A DNA stretch of 33,009 nt from CAVSIS01 sp963814875 (GCA_963814875.1 CAWFFJ010000002.1:1-33009); one strand, 5' to 3'. Positions 1-7,590 are shown, counted from the stretch's first letter. Program-made: numbers and translations. Notes: generated by a model from the letters alone, not told the origin.

Positions 1-7
1 ACGCAAA

Positions 8-34
8 GGCGCCTCGCCGGGTCGGCGAGGCGCC
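8..34 (-). terminator. Hairpin terminator of the sigma/anti-sigma operon
   Basis: A perfect 11-bp stem (GGCGCCTCGCC with its complement) closes a 5-base loop. It lies 24 bases past the stop codon of the last gene of the minus-strand operon. On the minus strand it is followed by TTTGCGT, a short and weak T-run, so it is a plausible intrinsic terminator. It could also serve a gene arriving from the left edge. Confidence 0.65.
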
Positions 35-57
35 GGGTCGAGCGGGACGCGCTCGGC

Positions 58-618
58 TCAGTCGAGGGTGTCGGAGGCGTCGAGGTCGGCGCGTCGAGCC
101 GCCTCGCGCTCCCGGAACGATCCCCAGATCAGGTAGCCGCCGACGATCACGAGGATGACCGGCCACCAGTCCCGGAGCCAATCCAGGTAGTCCTCGATGT
201 CGATCCAGTGGCGGAGCAGGAGGACCGCGCCGATCACGACCAGGAAGACGCCGAGCCCGAGGCTGCCTGTCGGCCTGCCGGTCGCTTTCGGAGTCGGGTC
301 GTAGCCGCCGAGGTTGATGATCTGGGCCTGACGATAGGCGTCGATCATGGTGAAGAAGAAGGCGAAGATGCCGACCGGTGGCAGGTCGAGATAGAAGGCG
401 GTGAAGACGGCAATCGCCAGCATGAACCCGCGCTCGTACAGGCCGAGGTAGAGGTGACCGAGGCCGGGGAACAGCGACAACGCGGCGGCCGCCCCGGGTG
501 ACTTGCGCAGCGACGCCGGCGGAACCTCACGACCGGCGACGTCGAGGATGGCCGGCAGAGGCGGCGGGACCGGTGGTGCGGCGGGTCGGGTCTCGTCGGG
601 GGTGGGTGTGGTGCTCAT
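58..618 (-). CDS. Membrane protein with C-terminal LiaF/DUF5668-like transmembrane region
   Basis: This 186-residue protein starts at an ATG preceded by AAGGAG at good spacing, and that ATG overlaps the stop of the anti-sigma gene (ATGA). Residues 1-40 are Pro/Ala-rich and cytosolic-looking. Next come hydrophobic segments with an FPGLGHLYLG motif that resembles TM2/DUF5683-type small membrane proteins. The C-terminal third has two more transmembrane helices and a WPVILVIVGGYLIW segment typical of the LiaI/LiaF-like DUF5668 region. LiaF-type proteins take part in envelope-stress signalling, but whether this one does is inference from its position as third gene of a sigma/anti-sigma operon. The tail is charged (Arg/Glu/Asp). 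The family assignment is by pattern only. Confidence 0.8.
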   Translation of the reverse strand: MSTTPTPDETRPAAPPVPPPLPAILDVAGREVPPASLRKSPGAAAALSLFPGLGHLYLGLYERGFMLAIAVFTAFYLDLPPVGIFAFFFTMIDAYRQAQIINLGGYDPTPKATGRPTGSLGLGVFLVVIGAVLLLRHWIDIEDYLDWLRDWWPVILVIVGGYLIWGSFREREAARRADLDASDTLD

Positions 619-1370
619 CGCGGGTCTCCTTCGTGGGCGTCCTGCGTCGTTCCCTTTTCGGTGGGAGCGGCGGATCGATCTTTGTTGTCGGACAGGTGGA
701 GGGCGTCGCGAACCAGGGTGGCCTGTCGCTCGAGGAAGCGCCACGCCCGCCACACCACGACCTTCGCTTCGCCGCGGCTGTCCGCAGCGACCTCGTTGAC
801 CTCCTGACTGACCGAGGAGGCCACCCGCTGGACCGCGTCGGCCGCCTGATTGCGGGCCAGCGTCACTGGGTTGCCGATGACCAGTGAGGTCAGCACCGCC
901 AGAACGTAGGCGGCGGCGGTCGCCGTACGGCGTCCGATCACCCGGCGCTCTACCGCGCGTCTGCGGGTCGCCGCGCAGCGTTCGACGAGGCCGGGTGGAG
1001 GAGTCATTGCGTCGCCGACTTGATGGATCAGCGCGAGGTCTTTCCAGGTCCGGCGGCAGCTCGGGCAGGCCTCGAGATGGGTCAGCAGGCGGGACAGGTT
1101 GGCTTCTGAGATCTCGCGGTCGACGGCGCGAAACAGCAGGCCGAGCCAGCGACGGCACGGCGCCGCCCCAATGTCGGCGGCGAGCTGTGGCGGCGCCTCG
1201 AGGTCGGACAGCGTCGCTCCTGCGGCGACGATGTCAGCAACGGTTTCAGCCAGCTCGGCGCACTCCGCACACGCGCCCAGATGGCGCTCCACGTGTGCCG
1301 ACGAACCCGTGTCGAGCTCACCCTCGACGTAGGCGCTGATCAGCTCGCGGATCTCGTCACAGCTGGTCAT
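615..1370 (-). CDS. Anti-sigma factor with two zinc-finger (zf-HC2/ZAS-type) motifs and one transmembrane helix
   Basis: This 251-residue protein starts at an ATG fused to the sigma-factor stop (TGATG), so it is translationally coupled to it. It holds two H-x3-C-x2-C motifs: His30-Cys34-Cys37 and His98-Cys102-Cys105. This is the zinc signature of anti-sigma factors that clamp ECF sigma factors in the cytoplasm; having two copies is less usual. A single hydrophobic helix at about residues 149-168 would anchor it in the inner membrane, leaving about 80 residues outside as a possible sensor. The outer part is alpha-helical and charged, without a domain I recognise. It probably holds the sigma factor inactive until an envelope or oxidative signal releases it; the signal cannot be read from the sequence. 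Confidence 0.88.
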   Translation of the reverse strand: MTSCDEIRELISAYVEGELDTGSSAHVERHLGACAECAELAETVADIVAAGATLSDLEAPPQLAADIGAAPCRRWLGLLFRAVDREISEANLSRLLTHLEACPSCRRTWKDLALIHQVGDAMTPPPGLVERCAATRRRAVERRVIGRRTATAAAYVLAVLTSLVIGNPVTLARNQAADAVQRVASSVSQEVNEVAADSRGEAKVVVWRAWRFLERQATLVRDALHLSDNKDRSAAPTEKGTTQDAHEGDPR

Positions 1371-1966
1371 CACGCGCTCCCTGGGGCGGCTGCGGCCGCG
1401 TCCGGGACGGCACGGATCTGGAGCCGCCGGCGCACGGCGGCGGCGAGCTCGAGACGCGCGCGATTGAGCCTGGACTTGACGGTGCCGAGCGGCAGGTCGG
1501 CGGCTTCGGCGATCTCCTGGTAGCTCCAGCCGGCGAAGTCGCGCAGCAGGACCAGCTCGGCGAGCTCCTCGTCGAGGTGGCGCAGTCCGTTGGCGACGAG
1601 CCGCAGACGCTGGCGCCGTTCCGCTTCGGCGTGGGGGTTGTCCTCGGCGGGCAACGAGTCGATCACCTCGGGATCGAGCCATGCCGCGGAACGCTCGCGG
1701 CGACAGCGACGGTGGGCGTCGATCAGCAGATTGCGGGCAACTCGCCATGCCCACGCCATGAAGTTCGAACCGGGGGTGTAGCGGTGGAGGTTCTCCCACA
1801 GCTTGAAGTAGACCTCCTGCGTCAGCTCCTCCGCTTCGCCTGTGGTCGGGGAGTAGGTCGCGCAGAGTCGGTAGAGCGGTCGCATGGTTGCGGCGACGAG
1901 GGCGGTCCACGCCTCTTCGTCTCCAGTGCGACAGCGCTCCACGGTGGCTTCCAGATCCAACATCAT
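1370..1966 (-). CDS. RNA polymerase sigma factor, ECF (sigma-70) family
   Basis: This 198-residue protein has the two-domain ECF layout. Region 2 spans about residues 10-90, with the helix around ELTQEVYFKLWENL and the -10-binding stretch FMAWAWRVARNLLIDAHRR. Region 4 spans about residues 125-180, with a helix-turn-helix around WSYQEIAEAADLPLGTVKSR. The chosen start is the first of two consecutive ATGs. It lies about 18 bases downstream of a GGAACC-N16-CGTT promoter and follows a GTGGAG ribosome site; a GTG three codons earlier would leave almost no leader. The reading frame stays open upstream, but that part crosses the promoter and looks non-coding. It is the first gene of the operon and probably controls its own promoter. 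Confidence 0.93.
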   Translation of the reverse strand: MMLDLEATVERCRTGDEEAWTALVAATMRPLYRLCATYSPTTGEAEELTQEVYFKLWENLHRYTPGSNFMAWAWRVARNLLIDAHRRCRRERSAAWLDPEVIDSLPAEDNPHAEAERRQRLRLVANGLRHLDEELAELVLLRDFAGWSYQEIAEAADLPLGTVKSRLNRARLELAAAVRRRLQIRAVPDAAAAAPGSA

Positions 1967-1983
1967 CGTCTCCACTCTCAACA

Positions 1984-2009
1984 AACGAGCTTGACGGTGA
2001 AAAGGTTCC
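1984..2009 (-). promoter_or_regulatory. Candidate ECF-type autoregulated promoter (GGAACC-N16-CGTT)
   Basis: On the minus strand GGAACC (2009-2004) is followed after exactly 16 bases by CGTT (1987-1984), the well-known consensus for many ECF sigma factors. Transcription would begin near 1977, leaving a short leader before the sigma gene ATG at 1966. The rest of the 1967-2228 gap shows no other clear signal. Confidence 0.7.
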
Positions 2010-2228
2010 GGTTCGCGAAATACCGGGTCATTGGCAGGCGTTGGCCGAGATGGACGATAGTGGCTGGAGATGGAGGGTGCTGTGCTGTGTCTTGCAACGA
2101 ACGCGCTTCTCGTGCTGTGGCACGTCGTCGCAGGCGGCGGCGGTGTGCCGCCGCGCCGGCACCGGCTCGGTGGGTGAGATGAGCGTACCCGTTCCTTCCA
2201 TGCACCGCGCAGGTTTGCGAGGGTTCGA

Positions 2229-2471
2229 ATGAGAAGCGTGTCGGCCACCGACCTCGAGGCGCGGGTCGCCGCTGCTCTCGACGAAGTGCGTCCCGCGCTG
2301 CGAGCCGATGGTGGCGATGTCGAGTTGCTCGGGATCGAGGGCGACCGGGTCCGGGTTCACCTGCTCGGCGCGTGTGGATGCTGCCCGATGGCTCGTTCCA
2401 CGCTGGCCGACTTCGTCGTCGAACGGATCCGTCTGTGGGCTCCGGAGATAGGGCAGATCGAGGCGGAGTAG
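2229..2471 (+). CDS. NifU C-terminal-domain (Nfu-type) iron-sulfur cluster scaffold/carrier
   Basis: This 80-residue protein consists of one Nfu domain. The family pattern is clear: an N-terminal helix (about residues 9-24) leading to LRADGGDVELLGI, then the cluster-binding loop GACGCCPMA with the CxxC pair Cys49 and Cys52. Nfu proteins bind a [4Fe-4S] cluster between two subunits and pass it to target enzymes; aconitase, QueE and other Fe-S proteins are encoded in this window. The ATG has only a weak GAGG ribosome site. The protein has no partner isc or suf genes nearby. It is transcribed divergently from the sigma operon and convergently with the Fur-like gene. Confidence 0.9.
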   Translation: MRSVSATDLEARVAAALDEVRPALRADGGDVELLGIEGDRVRVHLLGACGCCPMARSTLADFVVERIRLWAPEIGQIEAE

Positions 2472-2582
2472 CGCCTGCGGACGGCGGGCCGTTCATCCGG
2501 AATGACCGGGTGCAGCCTGGACAGCCCACAGAACGCACGACGGCCTTGCGACCTCAAACAGGAGGCTGTCGAGGTGTGTAGG

Positions 2583-2975
2583 CTAGCGGGGTCTGCAGGC
2601 CGCACACCGTCCGAGAAACTCCACCCTCTGCTCGGAGACGTTGCACCCTACCAGGTCCTTCATGGTCTGCCAGGGGATTGCCGGCATGCCTTCGATGTCC
2701 CGGATCTCGCCACAGCCTGAGCAGATGAAGTGGGCGTGCGGCTCGAGGTTGGCCTCGTAGCGCGCGCGACGGTCGCCGCCGTAGATCTCCCGCACCAGTC
2801 CCTCGTTTTTGAGCACCGCGAGGTTGCGGTACACGGTACCGAGCGAGATCTTGGGCATCGTGGTGCGAACGTGGTCGAAGATCCAGTCGGCCGTGGGGTG
2901 GCTCTTGGTGGTTCGAATGGTCTCGTAGACGACCCGGCGCTGCCGAGTCTCTCGCGTTCTCGCCGGTGCCTGCAT
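2583..2975 (-). CDS. Fur-family transcriptional repressor, PerR-like
   Basis: This 130-residue regulator has an N-terminal winged helix (about residues 1-75, with SHPTADWIF and the recognition segment ISLGTVYRNLAVL) and a C-terminal dimerisation and metal domain. Two CxxC pairs, Cys85/Cys88 and Cys124/Cys127, form the structural zinc site. His26, His80, His82 and the Asp in RDIE fit the regulatory metal site of PerR, the peroxide sensor, better than that of iron-sensing Fur. The start is the ATG at 2975 because GGGAGG lies 6 bases before it; an ATG at 2999 has no such site. The gene is divergent from radC with a candidate operator between them. Metal and signal specificity are inferred, not shown. 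Confidence 0.9.
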   Translation of the reverse strand: MQAPARTRETRQRRVVYETIRTTKSHPTADWIFDHVRTTMPKISLGTVYRNLAVLKNEGLVREIYGGDRRARYEANLEPHAHFICSGCGEIRDIEGMPAIPWQTMKDLVGCNVSEQRVEFLGRCAACRPR

Positions 2976-3000
2976 GTTGCCTCCCTGCAGTGCCAGCATT

Positions 3001-3019
3001 CCGTGTCATTATTGCACGG
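3001..3019. promoter_or_regulatory. Candidate Fur/PerR-family operator (imperfect palindrome)
   Basis: CCGTGTCATTATTGCACGG is a 19-bp imperfect palindrome with outer arms CCGTG/CACGG and an AT-rich centre that stands out in this GC-rich DNA. It sits 26 bases upstream of the Fur-like start codon, in the divergent region with radC, where an autoregulatory site is expected. It does not match the Bacillus PerR box closely. Confidence 0.4.
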
Positions 3020-3143
3020 AGTGACCGCTCGGTACAGGGTAACTTCTCGGTGGGACTCGTTCGCCGACTCGGGCCGGCAAAGATCGTCGCGACTGCTGGC
3101 CGGGTGACGAGGCGATCTGCCGAGGCGAGGGGAGAGGCAGAGC

Positions 3144-3872
3144 ATGAGCAGGATCCGCGAGCTCCAGCCGTCCGACAGGCCACGGGAGCGGCTCTTGGCG
3201 GGCGGGGCTGACGGCCTCTCTGATGCCGAGCTGGTGGCGATCCTGCTGCGAACCGGCGGCCCGGGGACCGGTGTCGTGGACGCGGCGAACGGCTTGCTGG
3301 TTGACAATGGAGGGCTGGCCGGGCTGGCGCGGCTCGGAGTCCGTGAGCTCCTACGGCGGCCGGGGATCGGTCCGGCCAAGGCCGCGACCGTCGCCGCGGC
3401 ACTGGAGCTCGGGCGACGCCTTGCCCGCGTCAACCTCGAGCGCGCGGAGCAGCTCGACCGGCCCGATGCGGTCGGCGAGTTTCTGGTTGCGCGCTTGCGG
3501 CGCGAACGCCACGAGATCTTCGGATTGGTGACGCTCGACGCCCGGCACCGTCTGGTCGGCGTTCACGACCTCACCCGAGGGACCCGCAATCAGAGCCCCG
3601 TCGATCCGGCCGATGTGCTGCGGACGGCGCTCATCGACGATGCCGCGGGGGTGATCGTCTATCACAACCACCCGTCGGGGGACCTCGAGCCTAGCCGTGA
3701 CGACATGGCCCTGACGCGACGCCTCGTCGATGCCGGGGACATCGTCGGTGTGCCGGTCCTCGATCACATGGTCATCGCGGGCGCCCGATGGCTGTCCCTG
3801 CGGCGGACTCGCCCTGACCTTTTCGCGCCCGGCCATGAGGGCGCTAGACTGACCGCCGGGAGGTCGGTGTGA
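3144..3872 (+). CDS. radC: RadC-family JAB/MPN-domain protein (DUF2466)
   Basis: This 242-residue protein has the full RadC layout. An N-terminal helix-hairpin-helix-like region (about residues 20-95, with RRPGIGPAKAATVAAALELG) precedes the C-terminal JAB/MPN metalloprotease-like fold. The metal motif HNHPSGDLEPSRDD supplies His174, His176 and Asp187 in the usual HxH-x10-D spacing. Despite the name, the cellular role of RadC is unsettled; links to DNA repair and replication restart are disputed. The ATG has a GGAGAGG ribosome site. The stop overlaps the GTG start of the following epimerase gene (GTGA), so the two are probably co-transcribed, although a functional link is not obvious. Confidence 0.93.
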   Translation: MSRIRELQPSDRPRERLLAGGADGLSDAELVAILLRTGGPGTGVVDAANGLLVDNGGLAGLARLGVRELLRRPGIGPAKAATVAAALELGRRLARVNLERAEQLDRPDAVGEFLVARLRRERHEIFGLVTLDARHRLVGVHDLTRGTRNQSPVDPADVLRTALIDDAAGVIVYHNHPSGDLEPSRDDMALTRRLVDAGDIVGVPVLDHMVIAGARWLSLRRTRPDLFAPGHEGARLTAGRSV

Positions 3873-4834
3873 ACAAGGTTCTCATCACCGGCGGCGCCGG
3901 GTTCATCGGCTCGCACCTCGCGGTACGGCTGCTCGAAGAGGGTCGCGAGGTGGTCGTCCTGGACGACTTCAACGACTTCTACGACCCGCGCTTCAAACGC
4001 GCCAACGCGTCCCTTCTCGAGGGTCGTGCGGGCTTCTCTCTCGTCGAAGGAGACATCCGCGACCGTGCCCTGGTCGAGCGGGTCTACCGCCGGGAGGGCG
4101 TCTCGGCAACGGTTCACCTCGCTGCCAGAGCGGGGGTGAGGCCTTCGATCCGCGAGCCGCACCTCTACGTCGACGTCAACGAGCTCGGCACCGTTAACCT
4201 GCTCGACGCCGCCCGCAAGTGGGGCGCCTACACCTTCGTTTTTGGCTCCTCGTCGTCGGTCTACGGGACCAACTCGAAGGTGCCGTTCGCTGAGGCCGAT
4301 CCAATCACCCAGCTGGTGAGCCCCTACGCTGCGACCAAGCGTGCGGGTGAGCTGCTGTGCCACACCTACCATCACCTGTTCGGGATGAAGATCACCTGCC
4401 TGCGCTTCTTCACCGTCTACGGACCCCGACAGCGCCCTGAGATGGCAATCTACAAGTTTGCCGCCAACATGCTGCGGGGAGAGACGGTCCCGATGTTCGG
4501 CGACGGCAGCTCGGCGCGCGACTACACCTACATCGACGACATCGTCGACGGCGTCGTGCGCTCCCTCGACCACGCCGCAGACTGGGAGATCGTGAATCTC
4601 GGCGGCAGCCGGACCACGACCCTGAAGCGGCTCATCGAGCTGATCGCCGCGGCGACCGGCGCCAGCCCCCGCCTCGAGCAGCTGCCCGACCAGCCCGGCG
4701 ACGTCCCGATCACCTTCGCCGACGTCAGCCACGCCAGGGAGCTGCTCGACTGGGGCCCGAATGTGCCGATCGAGGAGGGTATCGAGCGCTTTGTGGCCTG
4801 GTTCCGACGCGAACGGGCCGGCGCGACGACTTGA
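3869..4834 (+). CDS. NAD-dependent sugar-nucleotide epimerase (UDP-glucuronate/UDP-glucose 4-epimerase type)
   Basis: This 321-residue extended short-chain dehydrogenase has a Rossmann nucleotide loop at residues 8-14 (GGAGFIG). The NAD-selecting acidic pair is LDDFNDFYDP. The catalytic triad is Ser in FGSSSSVYG (about 127-130), Tyr153 and Lys157 (YAATK). The sequences around YDPRFKRAN, RAGVRPSI and RFFTVYGPRQRPEMA are those of UDP-glucuronate 4-epimerase and related enzymes that make precursors for capsule, LPS or exopolysaccharide. The C-terminal half carries the sugar-binding region (GDGSSARDYTYIDDIVDG). It begins with GTG overlapping the radC stop and has a GGGAGG site within radC. No glycosyltransferases lie nearby, so the exact substrate cannot be fixed. 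Confidence 0.9.
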   Translation: MNKVLITGGAGFIGSHLAVRLLEEGREVVVLDDFNDFYDPRFKRANASLLEGRAGFSLVEGDIRDRALVERVYRREGVSATVHLAARAGVRPSIREPHLYVDVNELGTVNLLDAARKWGAYTFVFGSSSSVYGTNSKVPFAEADPITQLVSPYAATKRAGELLCHTYHHLFGMKITCLRFFTVYGPRQRPEMAIYKFAANMLRGETVPMFGDGSSARDYTYIDDIVDGVVRSLDHAADWEIVNLGGSRTTTLKRLIELIAAATGASPRLEQLPDQPGDVPITFADVSHARELLDWGPNVPIEEGIERFVAWFRRERAGATT

Positions 4835-4908
4835 CAGCGGCGGCCGCCGTCCGCACGATGACCGCGCGCGGTGCACGACACGAACGCCCGCCCGCGCTGG
4901 AGGATCCC

Positions 4909-5400
4909 ATGAAGCGTGCCCTGCTCCTGCTCACCGCCGTGCTGCTCTCCGGTGTCGTGATGGCCACCCCGGAGGGGAAGGTCTACGGCAAGGGCGTGTC
5001 CCTCGACCAGCCGGTCGCGGTCGAGACTCTGCTCGCCAGCCCTGAGAAGTACATCGGAACTCCGGTCCGCGTCGACGGCGTGATCACCGGGGTGTGCAAG
5101 ATGCGCGGCTGCTGGATCCAGGTCAACGATCCAGCCACCGGCAAGGGCGTGCGGATCAAGGTCGAGGACGGTGTGATCGTGTTCCCGCCTGAGTCGATCG
5201 GCCACAAGGTGTCTGCGCAGGGAGTGTTCGAGGCGCAGGCCGTTCCGGCGGGTCTCGCCGGCCACCCCGAGGAGCCCGCGGCAGGCCCCACGTGCGAGCG
5301 CGAGGCCGGAGGGAAGCTCGGCGGCACCACCTGCGACGAGCCGCAGGAGAAGGCGGCCGTCGTCTACCAGATCGTCGGAACCGGCGCGGTCATCTACTGA
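4909..5400 (+). CDS. Secreted DUF4920-domain protein
   Basis: This 163-residue protein starts at an ATG with GGAGG 7 bases before it. Residues 1-19 form a Sec signal peptide (MKRALLLLTAVLLSG, ending near VVMA). The mature part matches the DUF4920 pattern: VRVDGVITGVCKMRGCWIQV, then VRIKVEDGVIVFPPESIGHKVSAQG. This is a small OB-like beta barrel whose two cysteines (in VCKMRGCW) could bind metal or form a disulfide. A second Cys pair lies in the C-terminal part (PTCERE, TTCDEP). The biochemical function of the family is unknown. It follows the epimerase by 74 bases and may be in the same transcript. A longer frame from 4831 lacks a ribosome site and would bury the signal peptide. Confidence 0.82.
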   Translation: MKRALLLLTAVLLSGVVMATPEGKVYGKGVSLDQPVAVETLLASPEKYIGTPVRVDGVITGVCKMRGCWIQVNDPATGKGVRIKVEDGVIVFPPESIGHKVSAQGVFEAQAVPAGLAGHPEEPAAGPTCEREAGGKLGGTTCDEPQEKAAVVYQIVGTGAVIY

Positions 5401-5689
5401 CGGGGATCTTCATTGTCCCCGGACGCAAAGGACTCGCCGGCCGGGGACGATGGTTGCTGGCTGCCGGCATCCTGCTCCCGGTCGTCTACCTGCTGCTGAA
5501 GCTGTGACGGCGCGCGCCGGGAGCGCCGGGTCTGCGCCGGCCGCTCGTTGCCGTCGGTGAAGCACCCGTCCGCGCGGATGCCGGCGACCTGCACCGCAGC
5601 GATGGGGCTGCCGGACATTCCGGCGCGCAGGTTGCGCCGGTTCTTTCCAGCCTGTCGCCACGAGCCAGGGCTGGTCTTCCGTCGCCTCC
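5401..5689 (+). other. Gap before the ECF transporter operon; weak hairpin, no confident gene
   Basis: Directly after the DUF4920 stop, CGGGGA and TCCCCG (5401-5421) can pair around a 9-base loop, a weak terminator without a T-run. A hydrophobic reading frame ending at 5507 (RWLLAAGILLPVVYLLLKL) has no in-frame ATG or GTG with a ribosome site after the DUF4920 stop. I looked for cobalamin, TPP and FMN riboswitch motifs, common before ECF transporters, and did not recognise one. Confidence 0.35.
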
Positions 5690-7009
5690 ATGCGAGACTG
5701 GGGCGTGGCAACCGCAGCGGCCCTGGGCACCGACGGCCTCGTCGTCTCGACCGCAAGCGGCCGCGACCTGCTGCGAGGCATCGACCTCACAGTGGAGTCG
5801 GGCGAGGTCGCGGCCGTGCTCGGGCGGTCGGGCTGCGGCAAGAGTACGCTCCTGGACACGATCTCGGGGATCGTGCCGTGGCTCCGTCCGGCCCGGGTCC
5901 GGGGTCGCCTCCTGCTCAACGGCGAACCGGTCGACGATCTCGACGTCGGCCAGCGCGCGCATCTTCTCGGCACATGCCGGGACCGCCCCGATGCCCAGCT
6001 CTTCCTGCCGACGCCCCGCGACGAGCTCGAGGCGGCACGCCGGCTCCACGGCGGTAGCTCAGTGGACCAGGCGGCGGCTGGCCTCGGCCTCATAGCGCTG
6101 CTCGACCGTCGCACCGCGGAGCTGTCCTCCGGCGAGCGTCAACGGGTTGCGCTCGCGTGCGCCCTGGCAGCCGCACCGCGGCCGGTCTTGCTCGACGAGC
6201 CCACCGCCCACCTCGACGACGACGGCGCCGCGGCCCTCGCACGCCTGATTCGCGTCGCGGCCTCGGGTGGGGCCGCGGTGCTGCTCACCGAGCAGGCGCC
6301 GTGGCGCCTCGACGGCGTCTGCCAGCGCTGGCTGGAGCTCGTCGAGGGCACGCTACGGCCGGTCGCGGCTCCAGGTCCGCCGCGACTGCCGGCGCCACCC
6401 GAGATCGGCGATACGATCCTGCTCGGGGCGGCGGGCGTGGCCGCGTCGCGTGGCGGACGGAGCGTGCTGCACCGCGTCGACCTCGAGCTACGGGCCGGGG
6501 AGATCGTGCTGATCAGCGGCGTCAACGGCGCCGGCAAGTCGACCCTGGCGCGCGTCCTCGCGGGTTACATGCGCCTCGACGGAGGACGCGTCGAACGCCC
6601 GCGGGGAGGGGTCGCATTGATGCTGCCCACGGCTGAGCTCCAGCTCTTTGCAGCCAGCGTAGCCCGCGAGCTGTCGAGCCTCGGCGCCGGTTCCGAGGAG
6701 GTCTCCCGCGTGCTGCGCCGCCATCGGCTCGAGGCGCTCGCGGCCCGCCCCCCGTGGAGCCTGTCGCGCGGCGAGCGCCAGCGCCTCGTGCACGCCGCCC
6801 TCGACCTCGGCCGCCCAGCCGTCATGGTGGTCGACGAGCCCGGCCAGGGCCTCGACGCCTGCGACCTCACCGACCTCGTGGGGCTTTTCCACCGTCGGGC
6901 GGAAAAGGGGCGCGCCTACCTGCTCCTGTCTCACCGACGGGAGCTCGCCGCCGCTGCCCACCGGCATCTGGTTCTCGAGGGTGGCCGTCTCCAGGAGGCG
7001 GCACGGTGA
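5690..7009 (+). CDS. ECF transporter energy module: two fused ABC ATPase domains (EcfA-EcfA' type)
   Basis: This 439-residue protein holds two complete ATPase domains in tandem. Domain 1 (about 15-225) has Walker A GRSGCGKS (45-52), signature LSSGERQR (146-153) and Walker B PVLLDEP. Domain 2 (about 240-439) has Walker A GVNGAGKS (277-284), signature LSRGERQR (358-365) and Walker B VMVVDEP. Both carry the QLF motif after the Q-loop (103-105 and 318-320) typical of EcfA ATPases of vitamin and metal uptake systems. Domain 2 keeps the switch histidine (LLLSHRR, His415), but domain 1 reads LLTEQAP there, so one ATP site may be degenerate. The ATG has no clear ribosome site; a GTG five codons on (5705) is an alternative. 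The following genes supply the membrane parts. Confidence 0.92.
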   Translation: MRDWGVATAAALGTDGLVVSTASGRDLLRGIDLTVESGEVAAVLGRSGCGKSTLLDTISGIVPWLRPARVRGRLLLNGEPVDDLDVGQRAHLLGTCRDRPDAQLFLPTPRDELEAARRLHGGSSVDQAAAGLGLIALLDRRTAELSSGERQRVALACALAAAPRPVLLDEPTAHLDDDGAAALARLIRVAASGGAAVLLTEQAPWRLDGVCQRWLELVEGTLRPVAAPGPPRLPAPPEIGDTILLGAAGVAASRGGRSVLHRVDLELRAGEIVLISGVNGAGKSTLARVLAGYMRLDGGRVERPRGGVALMLPTAELQLFAASVARELSSLGAGSEEVSRVLRRHRLEALAARPPWSLSRGERQRLVHAALDLGRPAVMVVDEPGQGLDACDLTDLVGLFHRRAEKGRAYLLLSHRRELAAAAHRHLVLEGGRLQEAAR

Positions 7010-7590
7010 GCGATCCCCGTCCCTGGACCTACGCCGCGCTGTTCGGAACGCTGTGGGGCGCGGTCGAGCTGACAGCGGGAACGGTGCTCAAGATGTCGCG
7101 TCTGCCGCTCGCCGGGACCCTGCTCGCCGTGGTCGGTCTCGCCTGCATGGTGACGCTGCGCCGGCTTCAGCCGCGGCGCGGGGTGTGCCTGCTCGCCGGG
7201 GTTGTGGCCGCGTTCCTCAAAGTCTCTGCCCTCGGCGGCCTGGTGGTCGGGCCGATGGTCGGCATCCTCGGCGAGGCGCTGCTGGTCGAGCTGGCCTTCA
7301 CGCTGGTCGGCGCGAGGCTGCATGGGGCGGTGCTCGCCGGCGCTCTGGCGCTGCTGGAGGCGCCGCTGCAGAAGCTGGTGACCACGTGGTTGGTCCTCGG
7401 CAGCGAGGCGATCGTCGCGGTGGTCCGGGTGACGCAGCGCCTGGTTGAGCGACTCGGCCTGGCGCCGCCGTCGCCGCTGGTCCTGCTGGCAGTCGCCCTC
7501 GGCGCTGCCGCCGCACTCGGCGCCGTTGCGGGAGCGTGGGCATGGTGCCTCGCCGGCAGGGTCGAACAGCGCCTCGGGGGCGGGCCGTGA
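7006..7590 (+). CDS. Multi-pass membrane protein, probable ECF transporter substrate-binding (S) component
   Basis: This 194-residue protein starts at a GTG overlapping the stop of the ATPase gene (GTGA). It is almost wholly hydrophobic with about six predicted helices, beginning YAALFGTLWGAVELTAGTVLKM. S components are small six-helix proteins that bind the vitamin or metal and dock on the T component, often through an N-terminal AxxxA-type helix. Here small residues (Ala, Gly) crowd helix 1 and later helices. I do not recognise a specific S family (BioY, ThiT, RibU, CbiM and so on), so the substrate is unknown. The assignment depends mainly on size, topology and its place between the ATPase and T-component genes. 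Confidence 0.7.
   Translation: MSDPRPWTYAALFGTLWGAVELTAGTVLKMSRLPLAGTLLAVVGLACMVTLRRLQPRRGVCLLAGVVAAFLKVSALGGLVVGPMVGILGEALLVELAFTLVGARLHGAVLAGALALLEAPLQKLVTTWLVLGSEAIVAVVRVTQRLVERLGLAPPSPLVLLAVALGAAAALGAVAGAWAWCLAGRVEQRLGGGP

Noticed and set aside
2210..2240. tRNA-like GGGTTCGAAT motif
   Set aside because: It resembles a T-loop, but no matching anticodon arm or acceptor stem is found around it; the Nfu start codon lies within it.
5401..5507. Small hydrophobic peptide after the DUF4920 gene
   Set aside because: The helix-like sequence is suggestive, but there is no in-frame ATG or GTG with a ribosome site after the DUF4920 stop.
5508..5689. Riboswitch before the ECF transporter
   Set aside because: I searched by eye for cobalamin, TPP, FMN and preQ1 core motifs on the plus strand and found none.
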